This document shows, piece after piece, positions 1 through 7,674 of a DNA stretch of 64,000 nt. The stretch covers positions 186,001 to 250,000 of the forward strand of contig NZ_FOHB01000008.1 in assembly GCF_900111375.1 (NCBI RefSeq), given 5' to 3'. Origin of the DNA: Pedococcus cremeus. Lineage in GTDB: Bacteria > Actinomycetota > Actinomycetes > Actinomycetales > Dermatophilaceae. How positions within the stretch are numbered: position 1 is the first letter of the stretch; each line of letters opens with the position of its first letter. The notes beneath the pieces are model-generated. The model searched no databases. It worked only from the letters and a program-made list of their open reading frames with translations, and was not told the origin of the DNA. The translations under genes and the position numbers were made by a program.

Positions 1-192
1 GTCGTGTTCCGCGGCCGCCGCTACGACACCGGCGACCGGCTCGACTACCTCAAGGCCGTCGTGAAGCTGGGCCTGGTGCACCCCGAGCTCGGCAGCGACT
101 TCAGCGCCTGGCTCGATGCGTTCTGCGAGGAGCGCACGGTCGGCGAGGCCGTCGACGGCGACCGCGCGGAGCAGGCCGCCACCCGCTCATGA
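1..192 (+). CDS. galU: UTP-glucose-1-phosphate uridylyltransferase, C-terminal end (partial)
   Basis: Only the last 63 codons are in the window; the gene enters from the left edge in frame 1. The segment GRRYDTGDRLDYLKAVVKLG is the characteristic C-terminal block of bacterial GalU, which makes UDP-glucose from UTP and glucose-1-phosphate in the cytosol. The stop codon TGA (190-192) overlaps the start of the following moeA gene (ATG at 189) by four bases, so translation is probably coupled. galU next to a moeA-type gene is also the order I recall from M. tuberculosis (Rv0993-Rv0994), which supports the call. The N-terminal nucleotide-binding part cannot be judged. Confidence 0.85.
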   Translation, partial: VVFRGRRYDTGDRLDYLKAVVKLGLVHPELGSDFSAWLDAFCEERTVGEAVDGDRAEQAATRS

Positions 193-1409
193 TCTCGGTC
201 GAGGAGCACCTCGGGCGGATCCTGCAGGCGGTCCGGCAGCTGCCGCCCACCGAGAGCGGCCTGCTCGAGGCGCAGGGGTGCGTGCTCGCCGAGGACGTCA
301 CCGCGTCGGTGCAGCTGCCCGGGTTCACCAACTCGGCGATGGACGGGTACGCCGTGCACGCGGCGGACCTCGAGGGCGCCTCGGAGGACGACCCGGTCGT
401 GCTGCCGGTGGTCGCCGACATCGCAGCCGGCAACACCAACGCCCTGACGCTGGCCCCGGGCCAGACCATGCGGATCATGACCGGCGCCCCGCTGCCGCAG
501 GGCGCCGACGCCGTCGTGCCGGTCGAGCTCACCGACGGCGGCGTCGCCAAGGTCGCGCTGCACGCCGCGCCCGCCGTGGGCCAGCACGTGCGCGAGGCGG
601 GGGAGGACGTTCGGGCCGGCGAGGTCATCCTGCGCGCGGGCGCCCTGCTCGGGCCGGGCCAGGTGGCCCTGCTCGCCGCGGCCGGCACCGCACGCGTGCG
701 GGTGGTGCCCAAGCCGCGGGTCGTGGTGCTCTCCACCGGCGACGAGCTCGTCGAACCGGGCAGGGAGCCCGGGTTCGGCCAGGTCGTCGACTCCAACTCG
801 GTGATGCTGGTCGCCGCCGCCCGCGCGGTCGGCGCCACCCCGCACCGCGTCGGCGGGGTGCCCGACGACGCGCGCCAGCTCACGGAGGCCCTCGAGGCCC
901 AGCTGCAGCGGGCCGACGCCATCATCACCACCGGCGGGGTCAGCATGGGCGCCTTCGACACCGTCAAGGAGGTGCTCTCCAAGGTGGGCACCGTGCAGTT
1001 CGACAAGGTCGCCATGCGACCCGGTATGCCGCAGGGCTTCGGGGTGCTCGGCGCCGCGCAGGTGCCCGTCTTCACCCTGCCCGGCAACCCGGTGAGCGCC
1101 CTCGTCTCCTTCCACGTGTTCGTCGCCCCCGCGCTGCGGGCGATGGCCGGGCGCCCCGAGAAGGCCTGGCCGCCCGGGTTCGTGCCGGCCACCGCCGCCG
1201 CCTCGTGGCCGTCGGTGGAGGGGAAGATGGAGTTCACCCGGGTCGTGCTCGACGGCGACCGGGTGCGTCCCGCCGGCGGCCAGGGCTCCCACATGCTCGG
1301 CGCGCTCGCCGCCGCCGACGCGCTCGCCGTCGTGCCGCCCGAGATGGCCCGGGTCGAGGAGGGCGACGAGCTGCTCTGCCTGCCCCTGCTCGGGACGGAC
1401 GCGCCGTGA
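189..1409 (+). CDS. moeA: Molybdopterin molybdenumtransferase MoeA / gephyrin-like protein (Glp)
   Basis: 406 aa, the usual MoeA length. N-terminal domain with the FTNSAMDGYAV motif (about residues 44-54), a central gephyrin/MoeA linker, the MoCF domain with LSTGDEL (about 180) and the TTGGVSMG block (about 250), and a C-terminal beta-barrel. MoeA inserts molybdate into adenylylated molybdopterin in the last step of Moco synthesis. In actinobacteria a paralogue in exactly this locus (Glp) also acts as a cell-division partner of FtsZ with a membrane receptor. The SepX/GlpR-like gene lies four genes downstream. The start ATG at 189 overlaps galU; the stop overlaps moaC (GTGA). Whether this copy is catalytic, divisomal or both cannot be read from sequence alone. 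Confidence 0.93.
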   Translation: MISVEEHLGRILQAVRQLPPTESGLLEAQGCVLAEDVTASVQLPGFTNSAMDGYAVHAADLEGASEDDPVVLPVVADIAAGNTNALTLAPGQTMRIMTGAPLPQGADAVVPVELTDGGVAKVALHAAPAVGQHVREAGEDVRAGEVILRAGALLGPGQVALLAAAGTARVRVVPKPRVVVLSTGDELVEPGREPGFGQVVDSNSVMLVAAARAVGATPHRVGGVPDDARQLTEALEAQLQRADAIITTGGVSMGAFDTVKEVLSKVGTVQFDKVAMRPGMPQGFGVLGAAQVPVFTLPGNPVSALVSFHVFVAPALRAMAGRPEKAWPPGFVPATAAASWPSVEGKMEFTRVVLDGDRVRPAGGQGSHMLGALAAADALAVVPPEMARVEEGDELLCLPLLGTDAP

Positions 1410-1897
1410 CCGAGCAGGTGTCGGGCGAGAAGCTGACCCACGTGCGGGAGGACGGCTCGGCCCACATGGTCGACGTCTCCGCCAAGCAGGTGACGGCCCG
1501 GCAGGCGAGTGCCAAGGGCCGGGTCCTGTTGTCGGACGTCGCGGTTCGCGCCCTGCGCGCCGGCAACGTGCCCAAGGGTGACGCGCTCGCGGTCGCCCGC
1601 ATCGCCGGCATACAGGCGGTCAAGCGGACGCCCGACCTGATCCCGTTGGCGCACCCGATCGCGGTGCACGCCGTCGAGGTCGACCTCGAGGTGGTCGACG
1701 AGGGCGTGGCCATCGCGGCGACCGTGCGGACCGCTGACCGCACCGGCATCGAGATGGAGGCCCTCACCGCGGTGAGCGTGGCCGCCCTCACGGTGATCGA
1801 CATGGTCAAGGCCGTCGACCGGCACGCACGCATCACCGATGTGCGGGTCACGGCCAAGTCCGGCGGCCGGTCCGGCGACTGGGAGGAGGAGGCGTGA
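1406..1897 (+). CDS. moaC: Cyclic pyranopterin monophosphate synthase MoaC
   Basis: 163 aa from a GTG start at 1406 that overlaps the moeA stop (GTGA). It begins VTEQVSGEKLTHVREDGSAH and carries the MVDVSAK motif and the catalytic PDLIPLAHP block (about residues 75-83), followed by GIEMEALTAVSVAALTVIDM, all diagnostic of MoaC. The enzyme converts 3',8-cH2GTP into cyclic pyranopterin monophosphate, the first stable intermediate of molybdenum-cofactor synthesis. The length matches the family. The stop overlaps the next gene's GTG by four bases, so moeA, moaC and mogA form one translationally coupled block. The start was chosen because the long upstream extension of this frame is only a shadow of moeA. 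Confidence 0.95.
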   Translation: MTEQVSGEKLTHVREDGSAHMVDVSAKQVTARQASAKGRVLLSDVAVRALRAGNVPKGDALAVARIAGIQAVKRTPDLIPLAHPIAVHAVEVDLEVVDEGVAIAATVRTADRTGIEMEALTAVSVAALTVIDMVKAVDRHARITDVRVTAKSGGRSGDWEEEA

Positions 1898-2373
1898 GCG
1901 CACCCCGCGCTGCCGTCATCACCTGCTCGACGCGGGCGGCCACCGGCGTCTACGAGGACAAGGGTGGTCCGCAGATCACCGCTGCCCTGCGCGAGTGGGG
2001 CCTCGACGCCGCCGACCCCGTGGTGGTGGCCGACGGCGAGGCCGTCACGAAGGCGATCGCCGCGGCGCTCGCCGAGCGGCCCGCCGTGCTGATCACCACC
2101 GGCGGCACCGGGCTGACCCCGACCGACCGCACCCCGGAGGCCACGGCGCCCTTCATCACCCAGGAGGTGCCCGGCATCGCGGAGGCCCTGCGCGCGGCGG
2201 GGATCGCCGGCGGCGTGCCGGCCGCGATGCTCTCGCGGGGGATCACCGGTCTGGCCGGCTCCACCCTCGTGGTCAACCTGCCCGGCTCCTCCGGCGCGGT
2301 GCGCGACGGACTGGCCGTGCTCGGTCCCGTGATGCCGCACATCCTGTCCCAGATCGGCGGCGGCGACCACTGA
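1894..2373 (+). CDS. mogA: Molybdopterin adenylyltransferase MogA/MoaB family
   Basis: 159 aa, a single MoCF domain. Visible motifs are ITCSTRAATGVYEDKGG near the N-terminus, LITTGGTGLTPTDRTPEA (about residues 66-83) that forms the molybdopterin site, and NLPGSSGAVRDGL near the C-terminus. The family adenylylates molybdopterin before MoeA inserts Mo; actinobacterial versions are often annotated MoaB. GTG start at 1894 follows a GGAGGAGGAGG ribosome-binding site and overlaps the moaC stop. The stop TGA (2371-2373) shares its last A with the ATG of the acetyltransferase gene. Confidence 0.93.
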   Translation: MSAPRAAVITCSTRAATGVYEDKGGPQITAALREWGLDAADPVVVADGEAVTKAIAAALAERPAVLITTGGTGLTPTDRTPEATAPFITQEVPGIAEALRAAGIAGGVPAAMLSRGITGLAGSTLVVNLPGSSGAVRDGLAVLGPVMPHILSQIGGGDH

Positions 2374-3035
2374 TGGTGCGCTGGCCGGTGGTGGTGCGGG
2401 TGACCACACCCGCCGGACAGCCCATCGAGCTCGGGCCCCTGCGGCGCCGTGACCACGCCGAGTGGCGCGCGGTCCGGTCCGAGAACCGGCGCTGGCTGGA
2501 GCGGTGGGAGGCCACCTCCCCGGACGGTCGTGGCCCGGACCTCAGCTACGGCGCCCTGGTCCGCCACTACAACCGCGAGGCCCGCACGGGTCGGTCGGTG
2601 CCCTTCACGATCCGTGCCGACGGGCGGATCGTCGGCCAGATGCACCTCTTCGGGGTCTCGTGGGGCTCGTTGCTGTCGTGCGCCGCGGGCTACTGGGTGG
2701 CGCAGCCCGTGGCCGGCCGTGGCATCGCCCCCACCGCGCTCGCCGCCGTGGTCGACCACGCCATGGGCGAGATGGGCCTTCACCGGGTGGAGGTCAACAT
2801 CCGCCCCGACAACCTGCCGAGCCTGGCGGTCGTGCACAAGCTCGGCTTCCGCGACGAGGGCGTGCGCGAGCGCTACCTGCACATCAACGGGGAGTGGCGC
2901 GACCACCGGACGTTCGCACTGACCCGGGAGGACCTCGGCGGCCTGACCCTGCTGGAGCGTTTTCACAGAAACAACAGCAGTCACATTGGCGACACACCGC
3001 CGCACGTCCACGGCGGCGACCCGACAGGGACCTAA
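2373..3035 (+). CDS. RimJ/RimL-type GNAT N-acetyltransferase
   Basis: 220 aa, starting at the ATG that overlaps the mogA stop (TGATG). The GNAT fold is clear: beta strands around FTIRADGRIVGQMHLFGVSW, the acetyl-CoA binding AQPVAGRGIAPTAL loop (about residues 110-123, Q/R-x-x-G-x-G/A type), HRVEVNIRPDNLPSLAVVHK and KLGFRDEGVRERYLHINGEW at the C-terminal side, typical of ribosomal-protein-alanine acetyltransferase relatives. It probably N-acetylates a protein or small amine; the true substrate is unknown. A rimJ-type gene at this place beside moeA matches M. tuberculosis Rv0995. The last 35 residues run beyond the usual domain end and have no visible motif. Confidence 0.85.
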   Translation: MVRWPVVVRVTTPAGQPIELGPLRRRDHAEWRAVRSENRRWLERWEATSPDGRGPDLSYGALVRHYNREARTGRSVPFTIRADGRIVGQMHLFGVSWGSLLSCAAGYWVAQPVAGRGIAPTALAAVVDHAMGEMGLHRVEVNIRPDNLPSLAVVHKLGFRDEGVRERYLHINGEWRDHRTFALTREDLGGLTLLERFHRNNSSHIGDTPPHVHGGDPTGT

Positions 3036-3045
3036 CGTCGTCTCC
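3033..3045 (+). promoter_or_regulatory. Leaderless-type -10 element for the SepX-like gene
   Basis: TAACGT at 3033-3038 (it contains the stop codon of the upstream gene) followed by 7 nt and the GTG at 3046. The same TAnnnT-N6..8-start layout, without a Shine-Dalgarno sequence, recurs before metG, rsmA, ispE, pmt and the CPBP gene. This suggests a leaderless transcript starting at the start codon. Confidence 0.45.
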
Positions 3046-4083
3046 GTGCAGCCCAGCAGTCTTGTTTTCCTTGTCATCATTGCGATCTGGGCTGCCTATT
3101 TCGTCCAGCACTGGGTCCGCCGCCGCGAGCACCTCGCGACCGCCCGCTCCGTCGACCGGTTCTCCGAGTCGATGCGCGTCCTCGAGCACCGGGCGGCGCT
3201 CCCCGTCGCGGATCTGTCTGCGCCGCAACCGCGTTCGTATGCCGTGAGCCCGGCTCGCCCGGCGCGTCCGGAGATCCTCGTCAAGCGCGCCGGCCGTGCG
3301 CCGGAGACCGTGGAGGCCGTGGGAGCCTCGGCCGCCGGTCGCGCGGGTGCTCCGGGTGACGCCTCGTCGGCGCAGGACGCCGCAGCGCCGCAGCGCCAGT
3401 CCGTCGCTCCGAGCCGCCGGGTCCGGGGGCTGACCCTGCTGGGCTCCCTCGCCTCGGTGCTCGTCTTCCTCGTGCTCGCCGCCTTCGGTGTGCTGCCGTG
3501 GCTGGCGGTGCTCGCGCCCGTCGCCGCCGTCGGTGGAGCGCTGGTGTGGGTCCGCAGTGGCGTCGCCGCCGAGCAGGCGGCACGTCGGGCCGCCCGCGCC
3601 GGTGGCCCTGCGCTGGACAACGGCTCCGCCGGCGTGCGCCCCGGCGCCGCTCGCCCGGCCCGCACCGCTGGGCGCCCGGCGGGGTCTGCCCACGCCTCCC
3701 GGGTGCCGCAGGCCCGCCCCGAGCCCTCGGCCTCCGTCTCCTCCTCGGCCCCGCAGCGCGGTGAGGCCGAGCAGGCCGACCCCGAGCCGGCCACGGTCCG
3801 CGACTCCTTCTACGACGTCGAGGCGGTCGAGCGTGCGTCTGGCCCCCACCAGACCGTGCATTCCCCGGCCGCCGCGGTCGCGGGCCAGCAGGTGCCGGTC
3901 GGTCCGCTGGTGGACGAGGACGACATCCCGCTGACGTGGGACCCGGTGCCGGTGCCGCGCCCGACCTACACGATGAAGGCCGTCGTGCCGCGCACCCAGG
4001 CGCCCCCGGTGGGGCACGGTGTGCCCCCGGAGATGGCCGACGCGGCATACGACGAGCCGGTGCGCAGGGTGGCCGGCGCCTGA
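3046..4083 (+). CDS. sepX: Actinobacterial divisome-type membrane protein (SepX/GlpR/Rv0996-like)
   Basis: 345 aa from GTG 3046; an ATG further upstream (2986) would overlap the acetyltransferase gene and has no support. One N-terminal membrane helix (LVFLVIIAIWAAYFVQ, about residues 5-20) is followed directly by HWVRRREHLATARSVDRFSE, the conserved juxtamembrane block of this family. A basic/Ala-rich linker follows, then a pair of central helices (about 140-180) and a long disordered Pro/Ala-rich cytosolic tail ending in a conserved-looking DAAYDEPVRRV. Known relatives (SepX in Streptomyces, GlpR in Corynebacterium) are membrane partners of the divisome, GlpR binding the MoeA-like Glp. The location downstream of moeA/glp fits. 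Symbol assigned by context plus the N-terminal block; moderate certainty. Confidence 0.65.
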   Translation: MQPSSLVFLVIIAIWAAYFVQHWVRRREHLATARSVDRFSESMRVLEHRAALPVADLSAPQPRSYAVSPARPARPEILVKRAGRAPETVEAVGASAAGRAGAPGDASSAQDAAAPQRQSVAPSRRVRGLTLLGSLASVLVFLVLAAFGVLPWLAVLAPVAAVGGALVWVRSGVAAEQAARRAARAGGPALDNGSAGVRPGAARPARTAGRPAGSAHASRVPQARPEPSASVSSSAPQRGEAEQADPEPATVRDSFYDVEAVERASGPHQTVHSPAAAVAGQQVPVGPLVDEDDIPLTWDPVPVPRPTYTMKAVVPRTQAPPVGHGVPPEMADAAYDEPVRRVAGA

Positions 4084-4136
4084 CCGGCCGTTCCCTCCGA
4101 CCGGGCGTTCCCCCGAACGGCCGTCACCCAGACTGC

Positions 4137-4577
4137 TCAGCGGTTGCCCCACACCGCGCGGGCCCCTGCCTCGCCGGTGAGGGCGACCACCGTTGCCGTG
4201 CCGACCGCAGCGACGACCACGGCCACGGCCAGGAGGCGTCCCGGACCTCCCGGCCGCGGCTGACGGCGCAGGTACAGCCACTGCGCCGTCGTCGTGACGG
4301 CCAGCGCCGCCGCCCACGGGAGCACCTGCTGGCCGAGGCTGCGGTGGTGCGCGATGAAGGGCGGGTTGCCCAGGTGGGCCGCCAGTGCGTTCCCGGCGGC
4401 GGTGGTCAGGGGCACCGCCGCCATGCCGACCACGGCACCCAGCGGCACGAGGAAGGTGAGCTTGCGCTGGGCCGCCGGCCAGACGCTGACGAGCACGGCG
4501 GCCACCGCGGTGAGGGGTAGGAGCACCACGACGAGGTGCACGAGCAGGACGTGGGCGGGCAGCCCGTTGACCGTCAC
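4137..4577 (-). CDS. DUF2231-type small integral membrane protein
   Basis: 146 aa from a GTG start on the minus strand. It opens with VNGLPAHVLLVHLVVVLLPL, the His-containing first helix typical of DUF2231 proteins, and has four predicted membrane helices. His residues also occur in the second and third helices (LAAHLGNPPFIAHHRSLGQQ). DUF2231 proteins are of unknown function; conserved His on the helices suggests heme or metal binding but that is inference. It lies 12 bp downstream of the secreted-repeat lipoprotein gene on the same strand and is probably co-transcribed from the ECF-type promoter at 5190-5215, which would make it part of the same sigma regulon. Confidence 0.75.
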   Translation of the reverse strand: MTVNGLPAHVLLVHLVVVLLPLTAVAAVLVSVWPAAQRKLTFLVPLGAVVGMAAVPLTTAAGNALAAHLGNPPFIAHHRSLGQQVLPWAAALAVTTTAQWLYLRRQPRPGGPGRLLAVAVVVAAVGTATVVALTGEAGARAVWGNR

Positions 4578-4589
4578 GACGAGCCGCGC

Positions 4590-5141
4590 TCAGTAGCCGC
4601 CGCTGCCACTGCCGCCGGACGACTGGGTGACCATCGTCCCGTCGGGCCGCAGGACGTACCAGACGCCACCCACGCCCTGGCCCTTGACGTCACCGGGCTG
4701 CGTGTCGGGGGCGTAGGTGTAGATGGGGCGGCTGTTCACAGTGAGCTGCTTCGAGCCGTCGGGGCGGGTGATGGTGCCGAGCTTGCCGGTCACGCCGGTG
4801 GCGGTCGGTGTCGTGGCGGTCGTCGTGATGGCGGGCCACAGCTGCAGGCACTGCCCGGTGCAGGTGCTGGTGCCGGAGCCGGCTTTGTCGTTGGTGAAGT
4901 AGTAGGCCGTCATGCCCTTTCCGTCGACGACGATGCGTCCGAGGCTGCTGTCGGCTGTCTTGAGCGCGCCGCTCGCCTGGGGCGCGGCGGCCTTGGCGGG
5001 CGTCTTCGCGGCGGTGGTCGGCGACTGGGTACCGCTGTTCGACGAGCCGCAACCGGCCAGTGCCAGCAGGGCCACGGCGGCGGTGGGCAGGAGCAGTCGG
5101 GCCCGATTCTGGTGTCGGACGAGGTGCGGTGCTGGGACCAT
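4590..5141 (-). CDS. Secreted-repeat lipoprotein (COG4315 type, Yx(F/W/Y)xxD repeats)
   Basis: 183 aa. A lipoprotein signal peptide ends in LLALAGC (lipobox LAGC, Cys near residue 26). After a Ser/Thr/Ala linker come two copies of the secreted-repeat motif: LGRIVVDGKGMTAYYFTND with CTGQCLQLWPA, and LGTITRPDGSKQLTVNSRP with IYTYAPDTQPGD. The family is of unknown function and often sits with redox or ECF sigma systems; the CTGQC pair could be redox active. The ATG at 5141 was chosen over an upstream one because GAGAGG precedes it at good spacing and because an ECF-type promoter lies just upstream (5190-5215). The DUF2231 gene follows 12 bp later. Confidence 0.82.
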   Translation of the reverse strand: MVPAPHLVRHQNRARLLLPTAAVALLALAGCGSSNSGTQSPTTAAKTPAKAAAPQASGALKTADSSLGRIVVDGKGMTAYYFTNDKAGSGTSTCTGQCLQLWPAITTTATTPTATGVTGKLGTITRPDGSKQLTVNSRPIYTYAPDTQPGDVKGQGVGGVWYVLRPDGTMVTQSSGGSGSGGY

Positions 5142-5189
5142 CTCGGTGTCCTCTCGGGATCGACGGGTCGGTGGTGATCTGCCCGTGAG

Positions 5190-5215
5190 GACGAGACGGC
5201 GGGGCCCGAGGTTCA
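5190..5215 (-). promoter_or_regulatory. ECF-type promoter of the lipoprotein operon
   Basis: On the minus strand TGAACC (5215-5210), a 16-bp spacer and CGTC (5193-5190). The same -35, spacing and -10 occur on the plus strand at 5229-5254 before the sigma gene. TGAACC-N16-CGT is the consensus I recall for SigL-type ECF factors. The predicted 5' UTR to ATG 5141 is about 40 nt. Confidence 0.7.
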
Positions 5216-5228
5216 TGTCACCCCACGG

Positions 5229-5254
5229 TGAACCAGACCGGGGGCTGTCTCGTC
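5229..5254 (+). promoter_or_regulatory. ECF-type autoregulatory promoter of the sigma/anti-sigma operon
   Basis: TGAACC (5229-5234), a 16-bp spacer (5235-5250) and CGTC (5251-5254) on the plus strand, back to back with the matching promoter on the other strand. It excludes the upstream ATG at 5228 as the sigma start and predicts positive autoregulation. Confidence 0.7.
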
Positions 5255-5323
5255 TTCCCACCAAACGGCTGTACGTCGCGCGACCGCGGCGAGACGATCG
5301 GGACGGCGGGAGGATGCGTGGGA

Positions 5324-5845
5324 GTGAGCCAGCGAGCAGTGGCGCAGCGCGAAGCCGCGCTGCGCGGGCTGCACGACCGGCACGCGCCGGAGCTCTGGCG
5401 TTTTGCGCTGCACCTGACCCACGACCCGCAGGCCGCCGAGGACGTCGTGCAGGAGACCCTCCTGCGGGCGTGGAACGACCCCGGCCTGGAGGGGCGCAGT
5501 GATGCCGCCGCCCGGGCCTGGCTGTTCACCGTGACCCGTCACATCGTCGTCGACCGCTGGCGCAGCGCGGCGTCCCGCCACGAGCGGGGGACCGCCGACG
5601 TCACCGACTCGCCGGTGCCCGACGCGACGTCCGAGGTGCTCGACCGCTGGTTGATCGCGGACGCACTGGGATCGCTGTCGGCCGAGCACCGGGCCGTGAT
5701 CACCGCGGCCTACTACGAGGGAAGGACGGTGGCCGAGATCGCCGAGTCGCTGCGGGTGCCGGCCGGCACGGTGAAGTCGAGGCTCCACTACGGGCTGCGC
5801 AGCCTGCGCCTCGTGCTGCAGGAGAAGGGGGTGACCCGACCATGA
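5324..5845 (+). CDS. ECF RNA polymerase sigma factor (SigL/SigK-like)
   Basis: 173 aa from GTG 5324, which has GGGAGG about 10 nt upstream; GTG 5318 is an alternative. Sigma-70 region 2 is visible as LWRFALHLTHDPQAAEDVVQ through LLRAWNDP and the TRHIVVDRWRS -10 recognition helix. Region 4 is seen as LGSLSAEHRAVITAAYYEGR followed by TVAEIAESLRVPAGTVKSRL. It redirects RNA polymerase to ECF promoters. The gene overlaps the next one (ATGA), a zinc-binding anti-sigma factor, and a divergent promoter pair TGAACC-N16-CGTC lies upstream. That promoter type and the gene layout suggest a SigL-type system responding to redox or envelope stress, but the signal is not visible. Confidence 0.93.
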   Translation: MSQRAVAQREAALRGLHDRHAPELWRFALHLTHDPQAAEDVVQETLLRAWNDPGLEGRSDAAARAWLFTVTRHIVVDRWRSAASRHERGTADVTDSPVPDATSEVLDRWLIADALGSLSAEHRAVITAAYYEGRTVAEIAESLRVPAGTVKSRLHYGLRSLRLVLQEKGVTRP

Positions 5846-6609
5846 GCGGGCTGGACCGGTACGCCGACTGGGACGCGGCATACGTCCTGGGTTCGCTCTC
5901 AGGCGCCGAGCGCCACGAGTACGAGGAGCACCTGGCCCGGTGCCCGGCCTGCCGTCGTGCGGTGGCCGAGCTGGCCGGTATGCCGGGGCTGCTCGCCCGG
6001 GTGCCCGCCCAGGAGGCGCTCGCGCTCGACACGCTGGACGACGAGGTCCTGCGCGCCGAGCCGCCCGCCTCCCTGATGCCCGTGCTCCCGGTGGTGGAGG
6101 GGACGTCGTACCGGCGGCGTGACTGGCGGGTGCCGGCCGCGGCTGCCGCGGCCGCCCTGGCCATCGGAGGAGTCGGCGGGTATGCCGTGTCCGCGGCGAC
6201 CGGCGGGGGCGAGCGGCCGCCGGTCGCCGTCTCCTCCAACGGCCCCACGCGGTTGGCGTTCTCGCCTGTCATCCCGTCGTCCATGACCGCAGTCGTCGAC
6301 CTCGTCCCGTCAGGGCGGGGGACGCAGGTGCAGGTGGAGTGCCAGTACGCCGCGACCGGGCCCTCCCCGACCTCCACCAGCCGGCCGATGGGGGCCAAGG
6401 ACTACGACCCCGCGTGGGCCTGGGCCGACTACGCCGTGTGGGTCGTGGACCGGCACGGCAAGGCGGTCCAGGGCGCGGTGTGGACGGCTCGGCCCGACAA
6501 GGTCATGCGCCCCAGCGCGCCGTCGGCCCTCGCGCCCCGCGACATCGCCGCGGTGGAGATCCGGCTGGTCGCCACCGGTGAGACGGTGATGCGCGCCGCC
6601 AACACGTGA
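5842..6609 (+). CDS. Zinc-binding anti-sigma factor (ZAS family, RslA/RskA-like)
   Basis: 255 aa, overlapping the sigma gene by four bases. The N-terminal ZAS domain has the H-x3-C-x2-C motif HLARCPAC (about residues 31-38) after YADWDAAYVLGSLSGAERHE. A single membrane helix follows (about residues 95-120, AAAAAALAIGGVGGYAVSAA), and the C-terminal part is a predicted extracytoplasmic beta domain of the RskA type ending SALAPRDIAAVEIRLVATG. It should hold the sigma factor at the membrane and release it on a redox or envelope signal sensed through the zinc site or the outer domain. The partner is clearly the gene upstream. The tRNA-Ala gene and the island start 50 bp downstream. Confidence 0.88.
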   Translation: MSGLDRYADWDAAYVLGSLSGAERHEYEEHLARCPACRRAVAELAGMPGLLARVPAQEALALDTLDDEVLRAEPPASLMPVLPVVEGTSYRRRDWRVPAAAAAAALAIGGVGGYAVSAATGGGERPPVAVSSNGPTRLAFSPVIPSSMTAVVDLVPSGRGTQVQVECQYAATGPSPTSTSRPMGAKDYDPAWAWADYAVWVVDRHGKAVQGAVWTARPDKVMRPSAPSALAPRDIAAVEIRLVATGETVMRAANT

Positions 6610-6659
6610 GCCGGTTCGTGTCCTCCGGCGGCTCGGTGTTACAGTTTCGTCCGCATCGA

Positions 6660-6858
<199 letters not shown>

Positions 6859-6859
6859 A

Positions 6860-6902
6860 AACCCCGTCTGACCAGCGCAAACGCGTGAGGTCGGGCGGGG
6901 TT
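6860..6902 (-). terminator. Terminator hairpin of the integrase remnant
   Basis: AACCCCGTCTGACC (6860-6873) pairs over 14 positions, with G-T wobbles, with 6889-6902; the loop contains GCGCAAACGC. It lies just past the integrase stop codon (6912-6914, minus strand). The same hairpin is at 17485-17527. Confidence 0.6.
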
Positions 6903-6911
6903 CTTCCTTTG

Positions 6912-7016
6912 TCATTCCGACCCTGCCTCTTTTCGTGTGCCCCCGGCGTGCCCCCGAGCGTTGAGACGCTCCAGTCCGGCCCGGTCGGCGGGGGTGCCGA
7001 GGTGGTGCAGGTAGAG
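6912..7016 (-). pseudogene. Tyrosine recombinase (integrase) C-terminal fragment A
   Basis: Minus-strand codons read LYLHHLGTPADRAGLERLNA then RGHAGGTRKEAGSE-stop. LYLHHLG has the position of the catalytic Tyr segment of AICE/phage-type integrases; the complete upstream form ATTNLYLHHLG is visible in copy B (near 17640). Here everything upstream is gone: at 7016/7017 the frame runs directly into a replication-initiator sequence (APELWRRFTIA). This is a deletion or recombination scar, not a functional recombinase. Confidence 0.75.
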
Positions 7017-7674
7017 GGCGATCGTGAACCGGCGCCACAGCTCCGGCGCCCACCACTGCCACACCACCTGCGCGGCGTAGTCGTAGCAGTCGGGGCACAG
7101 CGGCTGCCCCACCCCCGGGTCGTCGTCGCCGTGCACCGCTAGGCAGGACGTCGGGCGCCCGTGGGCGCAGCGGTGGCCGGTGTCGCGCCGGGCCGGCACC
7201 GACCGCCGTTCGGGCGCGTGCCGTGGGCCGGGCCGAAGTAGGGGGCAGTGAGGGTGGCGAAGACCAGAGGGTTGTCCGCCACCGTCTGGAGGACGGTCTT
7301 GCCTCCGGCGATGCCGGCGCGGATGAGCTGGAAGGTGTCCGCGGCATACAGGCGCGAGCAGGACTCGCATTTGTCCGCCCGGCGGTTGCGGCACCGGGTG
7401 AACGTCACCCCCAGCGTCTCCTCCGCCGAGCCGTAGGAGCGGATCAGCGCCCCGGTGGTGTCGAACGCTTCGCCCGCGCGACCAGGCGAATGTGGTTGGC
7501 GCAGAACCCCACCCGTGAGAGGGCCTGCGACCAGTCGTCGTAGTCCCTGGACAGCATGCGGGCGAGGAGCTGGCGCGCGGCGATCTCGCTGAGATCCAGT
7601 TCGAGCGGGCGGTCTTCACCGGAGCGCAGGAGAGGCGGCCCATGCTCCGCCTGGTTGCCAGTCGTCGGCGACAT
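7017..7674 (-). pseudogene. AICE-type replication initiator (RepSA-like), broken
   Basis: Three consecutive pieces in different frames on the minus strand resemble actinomycete RepSA-type initiators. From M at 7674: LLARMLSRDYDDWSQALSRV with GFCANHIRL. Then VTFTRCRNRRADKCESCSRL with ADNPLVFATLTAPYFGPAHG, the zinc-ribbon and TAPSFGPVH-like block. Finally VGQPLCPDCYDYAAQVVWQW with APELWRRFTIA, the CPDCYDY block. At least two frameshifts separate the parts and the C-terminus is replaced by integrase sequence. Such Rep proteins belong to actinomycete integrative and conjugative elements such as pSAM2. No tra gene is visible, so this is a remnant. Confidence 0.78.

Noticed and set aside
101-1903. 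Long minus-strand frames over moeA and moaC
   Set aside because: Shadow frames; the plus strand has moeA, moaC and mogA with full motifs and coupled starts.
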